The notes under the pieces were generated by a model. That model did no database searches and was not told the DNA's origin. It worked only from the letters and a program-made list of their open reading frames with translations. Positions 1-11,040 of a stretch of DNA of 64,000 nt are shown one piece after another. A program made the translations under genes and the position numbers. Each line of letters opens with the position of its first letter. The first letter of the stretch is position 1. Source of the stretch: Rugalucina vietnamica (taxonomy: Eukaryota; Mollusca; Bivalvia; Lucinida; Lucinidae); contig OZ024870.1 in the NCBI GenBank assembly GCA_964017185.1, forward strand, positions 28,419,621 to 28,483,620. The letters are read 5' to 3'.

Positions 1-9
1 ACAAGCCAT

Positions 10-136
10 CTATTTTCCAATCAGATTGTGCGCAGCGAAACTGAAATGCTCCATGTATAACATGCAGACCACATGAGCCACATTGATCGGGGAAGGAGGA
101 TCAGGATCACTCTCATTACGGTCCGTCCATAGACAC
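10..136 (-). CDS. Candidate terminal coding exon of an unrecognised small gene
   Basis: On the minus strand an acceptor (TTGCTACAG) precedes an open stretch of 41 codons that ends in TAG at 12-10. It reads CLWTDRNESDPDPPSPINVA and continues with a hydrophobic, Met/His/Phe-rich end. The first base completes the codon left open by the candidate exon at 244-314 (AG + G = Arg), so the two join in phase. The composition looks coding, with mixed charged and hydrophobic residues and no low-complexity sequence. I do not recognise a domain. A neighbouring frame across the splice site is also open for about 64 codons, so the splice model is an inference. The gene may continue past the left edge through an alternative donor. 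Confidence 0.35.
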
Positions 137-243
137 CTGTAGCAATTTTCAGCTTAGACAGTCCAGCTTTGAACTTAATCAGCAAATCTGCTGACCTCGT
201 ATGTCCAAGGTACAAAACATCAAAGTATCTGGTAACAACTTAC

Positions 244-314
244 CTGAATCTTAAAAGAATGTCCATCTGCTCCTCTTGCAAAGTTGAAATTAAGCTTTCA
301 TCACACGAAACCAT
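244..314 (-). CDS. Candidate coding exon (MVSCDESLISTLQEEQMDIL...)
   Basis: The minus-strand exon spans 319-244, with ATG at 314-312. It has a CGCCCGCAG acceptor and a near-perfect donor, TTCAG|GTAAGT. It encodes 23 codons plus two bases and joins the exon at 136-10 in phase, giving a possible 65-residue product. If an upstream exon supplies one base, the ATG would be an internal Met rather than the start. Function unknown. The strong donor and the matching phase are the only reasons for the call. Confidence 0.35.
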
Positions 315-464
315 AGATACTGCGGGCGACAACCAAAATGCACATGTGATAATCTCTAATTATCTAGACGCATAGAACGTTGGTATCTACGATCTGTATA
401 ACGTTGTTGATCACGCCGTTTCGATATTATATTTCGCTGTCTTCTATATTGTCCATTCAAGTAC

Positions 465-624
465 TTTGTGGGCTGGTAAGGTCCTTAATTCGTTCGCCTC
501 TGTTCTTGTGCTTATTGTATCCATTTGTGTCACTACCATTATTACGAAACCGTGACGTTTCTGATTCAGTTTCAAGTCGCCGTTCTCCTTTCTTAAGAAC
601 TCGATTGATCTCGTTCTCTAGGTT
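465..624 (-). CDS. Tentative upstream exon, charged (Glu/Arg/Asn/Lys-rich)
   Basis: The minus-strand reading from 624 is open for 53 codons and highly charged; it begins NLENEINRVLKKGERRLETE. An AG lies just before it (CTGCTGAG) and a possible donor, CAAA|GTACTT, follows. The phase left over (one base) would match the exon starting at 319. The pyrimidine tract is poor and the donor is not strong, so this may be a chance open frame. Unrecognised. Confidence 0.2.
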
Positions 625-639
625 CTCAGCAGACACACA

Positions 640-1745
640 GCACGGTGAATCAAGTCAGGTCTGTAGTATTCTTTAATAGTTGCCCCCCTTTCAGCTAAAT
701 TCTCCTTGGTTTATGAAACTAATCTGTGACTGTTTCAACTCTCACTGTCGGGTCACAAACTCCGTGTAAGCTATCATTTGCGCACAAAACGGTGACGTCA
801 AAGGTAAATTTAACAGTTCGGACAAAACCTAAGTTCAGAAAAAATGAGGTGCCGCATGCGTAAGGTATTTGTGAAATATTTTACCTTGCCTATCATATGT
901 AGCAGACATTAACGACTGTATAACTGTAAAAGCTTATGCATTTCTTCATCTGGTCGCTGAGAACACTTCGGAAACATTAAAGTTCCGAAGTGTTCTAAAT
1001 GTTGACAAATGTTTAAAAGAAAAAAAAATATTGCTAAATTGTGATTATAGTATCCCGCATATGATAGGATATGTGTAAAACATTCTTCTTTAATATAGAA
1101 ATAGCAGTACGTGATTTCCGAAATTATGTGCAGTACAAACGCGCTGTCTATGGTATGGCGTATACACAAATGATAGCAAACACGGACTTTGTTTCCCGAC
1201 ACTAGACTATTTAACTGTCTTCTAATTTTGCACATTGAATGTCAATTTCGTGATCACCAAGGGATAACCTTTGACACAATTGTTGTGTTTGCATTCTATT
1301 TTTCACGCTTTTAGCATTTTACATAGGGTTTTGTTGATTTACTCAACATAGCCGGATTGACCTGACCTGACATGAAATCGAATCTCCTATTAGGTAAATC
1401 AATTCCTTTTTCTTTGGCTTGTCCGTCCGTCCGTCAACCATTTTCTTCTCTTCTAAAGCCGCTTGGCTGATATGGCGTATCCTTAGGAAGAGGGGAACCA
1501 AGAGTTTATAGAGGAAGAGTCGTAGACGTCTGTCAATAACAAAAAGTCGTTAAATCTGCTTTTCAGACGTCTTTTGGCAATAGCAAAAGTTCTGTAAATC
1601 TGCTGTTGATAGACGTCTGGACGATTGACCTTGTTTTTTTTTACTGCTGACAGATTACGAGAGTTTTATATTTGAATAAAATATTTGGTCATGGCTCGAC
1701 TTCCGGAGGTCATGGTGAAGTAACCCAATGAAGTGATGTCTGAGC
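640..1745. other. Non-coding stretch, no gene seen
   Basis: AT-rich sequence with scattered short open frames that lack coding character. The hairpin at 958-1000 and a short run of related GTAGACGTCTG / CAGACGTCTTTTGGC pieces (about 1520-1620) are the only structure I see. Confidence 0.5.
958..1000. repeat. Perfect 14-bp hairpin
   Basis: AGAACACTTCGGAA and TTCCGAAGTGTTCT form perfect inverted arms around a 9-base loop. Nothing nearby shows that it is transcribed. It could be the core of a small foldback element. Confidence 0.6.
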
Positions 1746-1748
1746 AAA

Positions 1749-1870
1749 TGAGCCGCGTCATGAGAAAACCAACATTTTACATATGCGAAAACAAAGGCGC
1801 AAACCAGCTTCGCAATATTACTGCGAAGCTGATTTGCACCTTCGTTTTCGCAAATGAATCGAAAATTTTA
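1749..1870 (+). mobile_element. Family A hairpin MITE, truncated copy A1
   Basis: It starts with the family terminus GAGCCGCGTCATGAGAAAAC and the central hairpin (GCGAAAACAAAGGCGC ... reverse complement ending TTTTCGC). The right part, with its inverted terminus, is missing. It belongs to the family whose full copies of about 235 bp lie at 11616-11850, 22932-23169 and 37318-37553. Confidence 0.75.
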
Positions 1871-1899
1871 AAATATTTTGGCCCAATGATTGTTCGGCG

Positions 1900-3798
1900 C
1901 CATAAGAGGTTGCATTCATTAGTACACGTATCAGATACATGTATCAGGTGAGCTTTTACAGGACCATAGGCCCAATGTCAATTGAAATTCAATATAAAAA
2001 TAAGAAGGGAGTTGTCTCATGTTTAGTTTAATATTTTTCTGGGGCGAAAGTATTTAACAGTGTGAATTTCAGGTATTTGAAATGTATGTTACGTTAAACG
2101 TATCTGTTATGTAATGTATTTAAGTATTTGATAAAGCCCTATATGTTTTCAGTATTCTGTCAATCATTTCGTGACGTCATTGAGAACGGTAAGATTTAAC
2201 ATTCTTTTATAGATGACAGTTTAGTTGGAAATGCTGATTGTCATGTGAAATAGTTCAAAAGTTATGCCAGCTTCACTGTTTATGTTTATTTTATGTTTAT
2301 TTTTCCTTAATTCTCAGTTTTTTATCGTTTTTGTGAATTTGTTGTTAAAATGTCAATGAGTGGGCGTGTCTATTGTAACTTGCGTCCTAGTAAACTGAAG
2401 CAGCCATTTTCATGCGTTGATTGAAGTTTTGTGCTTGCTTAGTGTTATTTATACTTGTTTTGGAACATCGGGAGGCTTTATTTGGCAATGTTTTCTTCAA
2501 TGTAGGGAATATGCGTTTTCGGTGCGAGGTATTATGTTTATTTTTTGCAAATATGGCTCAAATTGTACGTTGACCTACTTATGATGTGTTTGTCAATATG
2601 TATAGGTAAATCAAATTGACCGTGCCGCTTGAACTCACGTGATATAGTTTTGTAAACACACTTTAAAGAGGCACCTATGTGTTTTACACATTTTCTAGTG
2701 CAATGTGAGAGTTCGTCGGTAATATATTGTTTACCATCAGTCGCATTATTGAGAACATGTTTATTTAAACAGTCTGATCAACATGCATATCTATGTCAGA
2801 GGTTAAGCAACACGGTTTAAGTACTAACCTAAAAGCTGTAGGGGTCTTCAACAGGTGTTTTCTATTATATTTGACCAGACAACAAAGAATGTTAAGTTGA
2901 AACCCCCTTAAAGTTCCTCATTTTATACTGGTTTCCGATTCCTTGATAAGACGTATAATAACTTGTCTGGTTAAGCGGTAACCAGTTCTTTTGTTTATCG
3001 ATATTTAGCTGGAAAAACCGATGCATGCTAAAAATAGCGTGGTTCTGATTTTAGTCTTAGAATAGTACTGAATACAAGGGTAGCTTTTAAAAAAGCTAGA
3101 AGCGGCTCGTTTAGCATTATGTTTTGTGATCACATATTATCGATTAAAGTTGTGTGCTAGTGGTGTCTGAGACAGCAAATAACTGATTTTGATATATGGG
3201 CGTTTGCTAAATCGTCAAGAAATCATCTTGAATACTGCTGTAGGTCGGCGCGCGTTCCAAGCGTGTTCAAAAAAATTTCTTCAAGCTCGACGTCGTGTGT
3301 CGGACGTGTATCATATACGTTTCGAATAAGTTCCACGCGCGTTACAGGTGCTTTGAATACGCTTTGAACGCTTTTGGCACACGTTTTAGACACGCTTATG
3401 TGCGCTACACGTTTTTTCTCTATATATATTTTCTTATTTTGTTTTTTAATATTTTGTACGTCTGGCACACGCCTCAGTCACATGCAAATATGTGACTGCT
3501 AAAACGGGTTTAAGAAACAAATTAATTTGTATACGTCCAAACTCTTAAGCGTGTCGTGATTTTTCATACGACCTGCGAGCATTTGTTTCGGTTTAAACAT
3601 ATTTCATTCCAAATTTTGTACAGAAACAATTCAAAAGCATGCAATCAACGACAGAATCAGAACGAAAGCGTATCTTTTCCTAAGCATTGTAAACAATGAA
3701 GCTTGCATTTTGTTTTGAATAGTCTTCAAGCATTACCGATAGAGTTTTCATAATAGAGAAAATAAGTACTGTGTACGGAGGCTCAAACAAACTCGATT
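1900..3798. other. Non-coding stretch; a CpG-rich block near 3235-3480
   Basis: No gene is supported. From 3235 to 3480 the sequence turns CpG-rich, with recurring ACACG/CGTGT and ACGCTT/CGCGCG words (for example GTCGGCGCGCGTTCC). This resembles the ends of the CpG-rich transposons elsewhere in the window, but I could not define terminal inverted repeats. Confidence 0.4.
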
Positions 3799-4850
3799 TA
3801 TACTGACGTCAACAAAAAACGCCTCAGTCAACTTTGACACGTGACACTGCCAATATTAACAGCTTAGATTATTTTAAATATTGGTCATATTTTTTGCTAA
3901 TCTTTTACGCATTCTGAAATGGTGAAATGGAATTATTCAGACAGCTGCTCGAAAAATGACATGCTGTTGAAAACACACATCCTAGCAAAATCCCTATTCT
4001 GTTCATGAATCGGTCTATCGGGCATCGCGTCTTTCGATTACTGATACTCTCCTTTACAAAACCAACACAAAAGCCATAGAGAAGAATATCAATACGTGAC
4101 CATAGGTTGCTGAAACACATTTTTGGAAAACCGATTCTCGTTCTCTAGCGTTATTGACGTCACTGCAACTAATGACCAATGCTAAAATGGTAATCGCCGT
4201 CAAAATGGTCAAAAAGTTTTCAAATGCTATCCTGGCATGGCTTTTAGACATAGAATAGTTTCTATAATTACTTCTCCTGCCTTTCAGTTTGAAACGAACG
4301 TCCCTATGGATAACGTGTATTTGACGTCTAGGGAATTAAGCGCCAGAATACCATTGCTCCATTCTTGGCTATTCATTTGTAATAATTGGACTACTTTATG
4401 AAGATTAACTCAAGGTATTAACCCGAATATAACGGCATCGTTTCTGAAACGTTTCATCATTAGATTTCGTAAGCAGAAGAGACGTCGACGTCAAAAAGAT
4501 TTTGCTACAGAAGCGTCGGCGAAAGAGCTACGGTAACAAAAAACGAAAGAGGGAATTTCAGCTTCACGTTGTCCATTAATGTTACGTTTCAAAAGTTTGA
4601 TGTTCTTCAGTTTGTAAAACGACTTGCACGGCTTTCAAGAATTTTCACGTCAAAAACGTCTGTATAATGACGTTATTGTGCATTTTTAAAAATGGTGCAC
4701 CCATGCAGGTTTTGAGAAAAGTGCGCCGGTTTATGCTATACCATGAGAGAGAATGTAAACTAAGGAAAATGCAAATTATGTTCATATTGTGTATCTATTG
4801 GTCAAGTTATGCAACATTTTCGGTGAGGCGTTTTTATTGACGTCAGTATA
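3799..4850. mobile_element. Non-autonomous DNA transposon with TGACGTCA-rich ends
   Basis: The left end TATACTGACGTCAACAAAAA (3799) and the right end, read inverted from 4850 as TATACTGACGTCAATAAAAA, are terminal inverted repeats; both continue into ACGCCTCA. The element is about 1.05 kb, with TA at both borders. Copies of GACGTCA or GACGT recur inside (about 3805, 4153, 4322, 4481, 4487, 4841). They resemble CRE sites but are more simply read as repeated transposase-binding words. Two short minus-strand open frames (4120-3905, 4251-4054) show no recognisable domain. Superfamily not proven; TA borders fit Tc1/mariner-like elements. Confidence 0.65.
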
Positions 4851-5436
4851 GTACCAACATACATGTACATCGAGGCAACGAACTCTTCGTTTCAGAGTCA
4901 TGGTTGACGATTCGATAATGCCTCGCTGTACATTGTTGTCCATTCGATCTGGCCTCCAATCAGTGCAATCCCTTTTTCAACGAGTCGTGTAATGTTGGAC
5001 CAAACTATGCTATTTTGTTACATGTGAAGCAGGGAGATTGTAACCGAATATGGTTTGGCAGTAGTTTGAATAAATTAAATGAAGTAAAAACAAACAGTTT
5101 TATTATCAACATGTTTAAGTAATAAACCCGACAAAATAAACGCAATGATGAGATTTTTCCATTAAGTCTTCATTAATTGCCCAAATTCAACATGTTGAAT
5201 TTTTATTAGTTCCAAATATTCTTGATAGAACTCACATACAGAGTACTGGAATTTATTTTTTTTTTTTTTAAGGCTGTACTAAACAAACTCTTGCAGTCTT
5301 TCGAGGATTGTGAAGTTAAACCAATGTAGTTTGTCTTTAAACACTCCAATCTGATCAACCATGATCGTATTAGACCATTAAAATATGATTGAATGTTTCG
5401 CGTTTATAAGGTATGGAAGTGTTAACTTTTGCTCCG
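4851..5436. other. Non-coding, AT-rich
   Basis: No open frame or splice structure that I can support. It ends where similarity to the Penelope-like tail repeat begins. Confidence 0.4.
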
Positions 5437-5925
5437 GGTTTCAGTAAGTTATTCGGCACCCAGGGGCAGCTTACTGAATCTGTTGAATCCTCGTATTTGT
5501 TTCACCAGGGTAGTTATCATGATTTATATGTTTGTCCTTGATGATTCATTGACTAGGAAGAGATTCACCATGAGGACCGAACGACTAACTAAATGTTAGG
5601 CGCCTGTAAAACCGGTTTAAGCTTCCCAGTCATTTTATATTACTGATCGTTCCAAGGCGATAGTTCTGGTGTGGTTTCATTTATTTTGTGTTATGGAGTC
5701 GAATTTTGTACTGTTTGAGCCTTATGTATGTTTTCGTATTTTTATTTAAGTTCGGGTAACTGAGTGACCGTCTTTTGGGAAATAACTGCTCACTTGGCTT
5801 TCGATATATTGTCTAAGTACCTAATTGTCGGTTTAGTTTTTCCCTCCTCGGTTTTTGGAGTAGTAGTTTCTTACTGATTGCGTTTTTCCTCATCATTGCC
5901 TACTTGTACCTTTATTGAAAAGGGT
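5437..5925 (+). mobile_element. Degenerate copy of the Penelope-like 3' tail repeat
   Basis: It shares, in order, GCTCCGGGTTTCAGTAAGTT, the GGGCAGCTTACT segment, ATGATTCATTGACTAG, GATTCACCA(T/C)GAGGACCGA, AAAACCGGTTTAAGC and the CCTCGGTTTTTGGAGTAG segment with 9048-9725 and 32690-33335. It is a broken 3' fragment with no coding left. Confidence 0.75.
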
Positions 5926-6173
5926 GTCAAATGACATTCTTCGCCTTTAGAACCCGTCTTTGAACAACATACAGATAAAAGAGGGAGAGAATATGTGTCT
6001 GAGTACCTTCAGGACTGGTGTACTAAAACATTACATACACCTACAGCAATTATTGTAAGGAGAATGTAAAATGATAAAATTTTAATGCGACTTTAAACAT
6101 TTGACCCCCACATGGTTTATAGCAGAGTTTTATAAGATATGCGATACATACGGGATCTTCGTACCTGAAAAAT

Positions 6174-6392
6174 ATGAGCCGCATAACGAGAAAATCGGAT
6201 TTTTGCATATGCGAAATCAAAGGCGCAGAGCAGCTGTGCAGTAACTGCACAACTGTCCAGCGCCTTTGTTTTCGCTACTCGGTAAGTACAGTTCCTCTAT
6301 TAATTGTAGCCAAAATTTCAAGCATCTAGCTTGCTTTTGTGTCGCTCCCGGTCGGAAACCCCGAAAACCGGTTTTCTCACGTCGAGGCTCAT
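6174..6392 (+). mobile_element. Family A hairpin MITE, copy A2
   Basis: GAGCCGCATAACGAGAAAAT at the left and GGTTTTCTCACGTCGAGGCTC at the right are inverted termini. The centre is GGCGCAGAGCAGCTGTGCAG folding on CTGCACAACTGTCCAGCGCC. A diverged copy. Confidence 0.8.
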
Positions 6393-6573
6393 ATGCCTTT
6401 CAAATTATATCATTACTTGTGATTTTTTATGAAAATAAAATGATACACGGTACCCTTTCGTTTCTTATTTTGTCGGGTACAATTACACGATTGCATTTAC
6501 ATTGTCTCAAAGACATGTTCTTCAGTGAAACATTGCATATCTTTCAAATACTGGGGTAGATCAGCTGGCTAAC

Positions 6574-6677
6574 CTGCACTCCGATACACTTCGTGACCTC
6601 GCTCCTCTTCCGGTATGAAGAGGTCTAACGGAATACCGATGGAAATATTCCGTCTAAATCTGGGGTCGATACTTGCT
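6574..6677 (-). CDS. Candidate single exon of an unrecognised gene
   Basis: On the minus strand a pyrimidine-rich acceptor (CAATTTTTCTAG) at 6678-6689 and a donor GCAG|GTTAGC bound a 104-base open segment. It reads ASIDPRFRRNISIGIPLDLF, then IPEEERGHEVYRSA. Upstream of the acceptor the same frame stays open, so the acceptor is inferred. The residues look protein-like, with balanced charge and a regular hydrophobic pattern, and no repeat similarity was noticed. I cannot link it in phase to the left-edge exons. No family recognised. Confidence 0.25.
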
Positions 6678-7051
6678 CTAGAAAAATTGCGATTGACCAG
6701 GTAGGGTTCAAATGTAAAAGTGGCATAAAATGTACAGTTTGAATTCTCTAAACAATGATTAATGCTTATGTTTGGACCCTTTTGAAAACCCTTGTATGTA
6801 CCCAGACATTTATTCCTACCATATTGTATCTGCATTTTGTTCGAATCGGCGTTCTACCCTCTGACACCCGTTTGAAAACCGATTGTATACAGCGAATAAA
6901 CCCTATAAACCGTAAAACATTTTAAGCATAATTTTAATTACTTTAACGGTCATGACCGATCAAATTTGAGTTTCTAAAGACGAACAGCATCGGCCTCAAC
7001 TTCAAAAGCTTCTAAAATAATGCAAAGAATAAATTGTAATCCCAGATTAAC

Positions 7052-7602
7052 GGCCTAGGTGATTTAAGGCTTGCTTTCGGCCTCATGCGTTGGTAAAAAA
7101 AATGAATTTTGAAATTTTTAAGTAGAAAATATTGCATATAGCAGGTATATGTCCTTGCTTATAAATTCTGGCACAACTACCACTTGTAAATTACACATGT
7201 TGGCATGGCAACGCTCCGAAAAGCATAGAAATACCACTTTTTTTTGCAATTTGGGTTTAATTTTTACAAGTTTACACCGTTTTCTACTACCAGCCCTCGC
7301 GACGAACAATTTCTTATTATGAAATAATAATGAAGTATCATCCAGATATATTGTATGCAAAGTATCATTTTGGTGGTCATGTGGGCCGGCACATAAAATT
7401 AAAAATGTGTTCAGAAATGGTAAAAAAAGGCCAAAAAGTGCAAAATGGGCTCTATCAATGGTTTTGTAGGATAAATGAAGTACTTGTTCTGGTTTTAAAA
7501 GGATGCGACATATGGCTGTTTTAGGAATAGTTTTCTCACCTTAATTCCAAAATTCATTTTCTGCAAAACATGAGACAAAAAAGGACATAAACGCCCTAGG
7601 CC
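7052..7602. mobile_element. Small element with GGCCTAGG inverted ends
   Basis: GGCCTAGGTGATTTAAGGC near 7052 and GGCCTAGGGCGTTTATGTCC (read inverted from 7602) begin imperfect inverted arms of about 60 bases. The arms also share CTCATG and AAAATGAATTTTG. The interior, about 430 bp, has short open frames only. Probably a non-autonomous DNA transposon or foldback element. Confidence 0.45.
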
Positions 7603-7609
7603 TTTTAAA

Positions 7610-8770
7610 CGCTTACATTTTTCGAATCTTATATTTATGGTACCTTAATTGAATGATCACGTCAAAACATGTTCGCTGGTTGAAAGATGACTTTATGTTA
7701 TAAATGCGTAAAGAACAGATATTTGAGTACTTCAAATATGAATTTTAGCAAGATTAGATGAGGTCTTAGATAAAAAAAAGTAAGAAAGTTGGTTGCGTCC
7801 TAGTCATACAGGGTGTATTGTTTTCTGCCTTTGTTAAGTCACGGCATGCATACACATGTACAGACCAGCCAATAAGTTTTAGTTTGGATATTGGATTATC
7901 TTTCCACGTGTGTTCATGAACTGAAATAGAAAGATGATTCAATCCCAATATTGTCTTATTTTAGCCCTCAAACTTCTATGAACCACCCCGTATAGCATGT
8001 TATAAATAACATGATATAATTTTCTTGTTTTGTTTATAATTCCATAACATGTTGCAAATACAGTATTTTTTACAGTACAAAATTATACAATGGGATTCAG
8101 AAGAAAGTCAAATGAAGTCTGTCTCTCAATCGTTTGCCTAATTATATTAATATATTTGTTTTAAGACTTATATTTAATGTTCGTTCATAAATTTACAAAT
8201 TATTAGAATGTTAATTGGAAAAGAAAGCATCAATGATCACGCTTAATGGTTTACGTAATAAACGTCACAGTAGAAGACATGTGATTATGACAAGTTATAT
8301 GTTGCCAATGACGTTTCATTACGTTAACGTGCCTTAGCAAAATATTGCAGAAAGGATCCTTAATGAAAATTGTCATTTTGCGTGCCTGAATTAATTATAT
8401 AGAATATTTGGATTTATTTCCAAGACGAAACCAATGCAACCCTACAACCTAATCCATAATCACTCGTGGATTCGATTCCATGCGTATCTTATGTTTTGGA
8501 TGAAACTTTTAACATACATGTATGTCTCTATATGACCCGAGCTGTTAAATGGGACGGTAACCACGAAATTTATTAAGCAACCGTTATACCTCTCATGTAA
8601 AAACGCTAAAATATTAAAAGTAAGATAGTAAAAGGGGTTCTAGGTGATATACTTGCGTTAACATGATGATTTGATTCTTATGAATTAATTAATAAATTAC
8701 TTTTTTTTTCAATATTTGAGTGTTTCAATGAAAGAATTTCCTCAGTCTTTACTTTGTTTTGTACACGTCA
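7610..8770. other. AT-rich region upstream of the Asn-rich gene
   Basis: No coding sequence seen. It should contain the promoter of the gene starting at 8774. I see no convincing TATA box in the last 100 bases. TTTCCTCAG at about 8738-8746 could be a splice acceptor for a 5' UTR exon, which would place the transcription start further upstream. Confidence 0.35.
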
Positions 8771-8773
8771 GCT

Positions 8774-8828
8774 ATGGCTCTATTTGAAACGATCATAGTT
8801 GTTCTTGTTGCTGTACATGGGACAGAAG
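8774..8828 (+). CDS. Signal-peptide exon of a large Asn-rich secreted protein
   Basis: ATG at 8774 opens MALFETIIVVLVAVHGTEG, a classic signal peptide: short n-region, an IIVVLVAV hydrophobic core and a plausible cut after Gly16 (V-H-G). The exon ends AGAAG|GTATTT, a good donor, after 18 codons plus one base. The giant exon at 17259 begins with GT, completing GGT (Gly19), and stays open for 1,689 more codons, so the phases match exactly. The acceptor is TTGATTTTTTGCAG. Short exons inside the 8.4 kb intron cannot be excluded. The start is chosen because it gives the signal peptide; no other upstream ATG in phase gives one. Confidence 0.7.
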
Positions 8829-8920
8829 GTATTTATTTTTTATTATTTTATCGACATAATATACGTTCGTTAGAAGAGTGTGTTGTTTAAATATGCTTTG
8901 CATCACAAGCTTTGCACCAT

Positions 8921-8964
8921 ATTCATTCATTCATTCATTCATTCATTCATTCATTCATTCATTA
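8921..8964. repeat. (ATTC)n microsatellite
   Basis: About ten tandem ATTC units in the first intron of the Asn-rich gene. Confidence 0.95.
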
Positions 8965-9047
8965 TTTTCGTTATTGTTTATTTAAAGTGGAATTTCCACC
9001 CAACTGCTGTAAAATGATAAACTCGGCATTCACTGTCCTTAAAGTAC

Positions 9048-9725
9048 ATGTGGGTCGGGCGTCAGACTCTATGATGGCCCCGACTTAAAGCTATTTATTT
9101 TAGTTGGTTGGGGCCGGAGCTTCTTGTCTGTTGCTTGGCCCACCGGGGTCCAACAGGTGTTTTTCTTCTGCTCCGGAGTTGGTAGGTTAATCGGCGCCCA
9201 GGGATCTCCATCGTCGGGCAGCTTACTCAATCTGTGAGTCCTGGTTTTTGATTCATCAGGATGTTTATCATGATTTATTTGTTTGTTCTTGATGATTCAT
9301 TGACTAGTTAGAGATTCACCACGAGGACCGAAGAACTAACTAAATGTTATGAACCACTGCAGAAGCTGAGGGTGAGGTTAGGTACTTGAAAAACCGGTTT
9401 AAGCCCGCCAGTAACTTTGTGTTACTGATCGTTCCAAGTCGATACTTCTGTGGTGGTTCTTTTTGTTTTATGTCTTGGTGTTTAAATTTTTTGTGCTGTT
9501 GGCGCCTGATGTATGTTTTCATATTTTTAGTTAAGTTAAGGTAACTGAGTGGCCACCTATTGGGAAAATAGCTGCTCATTCGGCTTACGATATGTTTCAT
9601 GGTATAAGTACCTGATTGTTAGTTTGGTTTTTTCCCACCTCGGTTTTTGGAGTGGGAATCTTTTTCTGATTGCGCCTTTTCCTGATCTTTGCCTACTTGT
9701 ACTTTTTTTTCCTCAGAAGCAGCCT
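9048..9725 (+). mobile_element. Penelope-like 3' tail repeat, well-preserved copy
   Basis: It runs from GTGGGTCGGGCGTCAGACTC to GCCTACTTGTACTTTTTTTT and is collinear with the tail of the longer element at 31733-33335 and with the inverted copy at 35601-36306. It is non-coding apart from the last codons of the lost ORF, and is 5'-truncated. Confidence 0.85.
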
Positions 9726-10270
9726 CGTTGCATCTAGATCAACCACCTGTCATTCGCTTGCAGCCACAATAAATGATAAAAACAAACTGTGAATTGGTTA
9801 AAGAAGTACTTTATCCTGTTCAGTTCTGACAACATAAAAATGACAGTCACTATTTGCCAGAAAAATATTTATTTTTATGTCTATTTTCTTTGAAATGGCT
9901 TGATTGTGAGCTTTTTTAAAAAAAAAAAACAAAAAAACACAAAACAACAACAAAGCCACAATGTAGCTGAAATACATGTAATTTATTTATCATTTTTACT
10001 TTGTTAGATTTATTACTTTGTGACGAAACTATTTTTAATGGTTGTCCCTTTTTATTGGTACCTACACGAAATTAAAAAAAAAAAATAAAATCAAGATGTG
10101 AATGTAAGAGAAATGAACATACAACACATTTTTCAACGGAAGAGATTGTTTTTCTTGCTCTTCCCTTGTGCAGCCAAAATTAACTTGGCGTTTGTTCTAT
10201 TTGATTTATATTCTAGTGTCGATTTTTGTTCTGTTTACACTTTTTATGTGCGTATTCATATATTTTGTTA
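9726..10270. other. Intronic AT-rich sequence
   Basis: Intron of the Asn-rich gene with short A-runs (9919-9950, 10073-10083). No gene or named repeat seen. Confidence 0.4.
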
Positions 10271-10868
10271 ATACCCCCATTCCACTGGGCGGCGTTTCCA
10301 CTACGTTTCCAAATATGGGCATAAAATACCGTGAAACGTAGAAGAGCGCCAGAAGCGTAGTCGAAACGCCTTGATCGTAGTAGAAACGTACTGGTAGCGC
10401 CTTGAATGCCACCCAAATTTGAAAATTTTGACCCTGCTCAAAGATTTAAAACTTTAACGTAGAGAAAACGCCGTGGACACGAAACGCAGTGGAAGCGTAG
10501 TAAAAGCGTAGTAAGAACGGCATTAGCGTAGCAGTATCGTAGCCGTAGCGTGCATAACGTAGAAGAAACGTAGCAGAATCGCAGTTAAAAGCGTAGCGAT
10601 ATTTGTCCGCGATCCCAGTACGCTTCTCCTACGCTATGTACGTCTTTGCCACGCTACTCACGCTTTCACTACGATTCGACCAAATTACCAATATCAACCA
10701 ACGCGCTTCTTCTACGCTTCCAGTACGTTCTTGGCGTTTTGACTACGTTACCACTACGCTTTCTGTACGCTCTTGGCGTCTTGACTGCGTTACCACTACG
10801 ATTCTACTGCGCTCTTGGCGTTTGAGCTACGTTCATGGCGATTTACAGCACGCACGTGCCAACCAGGG

Positions 10869-10876
10869 TATAAATA
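10869..10876 (+). promoter_or_regulatory. TATA box inside the CGTAG element
   Basis: GGGTATAAATACG gives a textbook TATAAATA 66 bases upstream of the ATG at 10942. It directly follows the inverted CGTAG block, as expected if that block overlaps the element's own promoter. Confidence 0.55.
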
Positions 10877-10941
10877 CGTCACCTGTTTTTAGCATTGTCT
10901 TCATTGTTAAATATTAATTTAAGCAATCAACATAAAAGAAA

Positions 10942-11040
10942 ATGCCACCTCGAAAGGGAAGAAAAGCAAACGCTACTAGTACTGCCACCCAGCCTCCGAC
11001 AATTGAACCATACTGGCACCATACGGTTCATCTTCTTTGA
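10942..11040 (+). CDS. Truncated 32-codon ORF of the CGTAG element
   Basis: ATG downstream of the TATA box opens MPPRKGRKANATSTATQPPT, then IEPYWHHTVHLL and stop. The basic, Ala/Thr/Pro-rich start looks like the disordered N-terminal tail of a DNA-binding protein. The CGTAG block resumes soon after the stop. The most economical reading is that this is the first part of a transposase whose remainder was lost. No domain is recognisable, so family membership is unknown. Confidence 0.4.
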   Translation: MPPRKGRKANATSTATQPPTIEPYWHHTVHLL

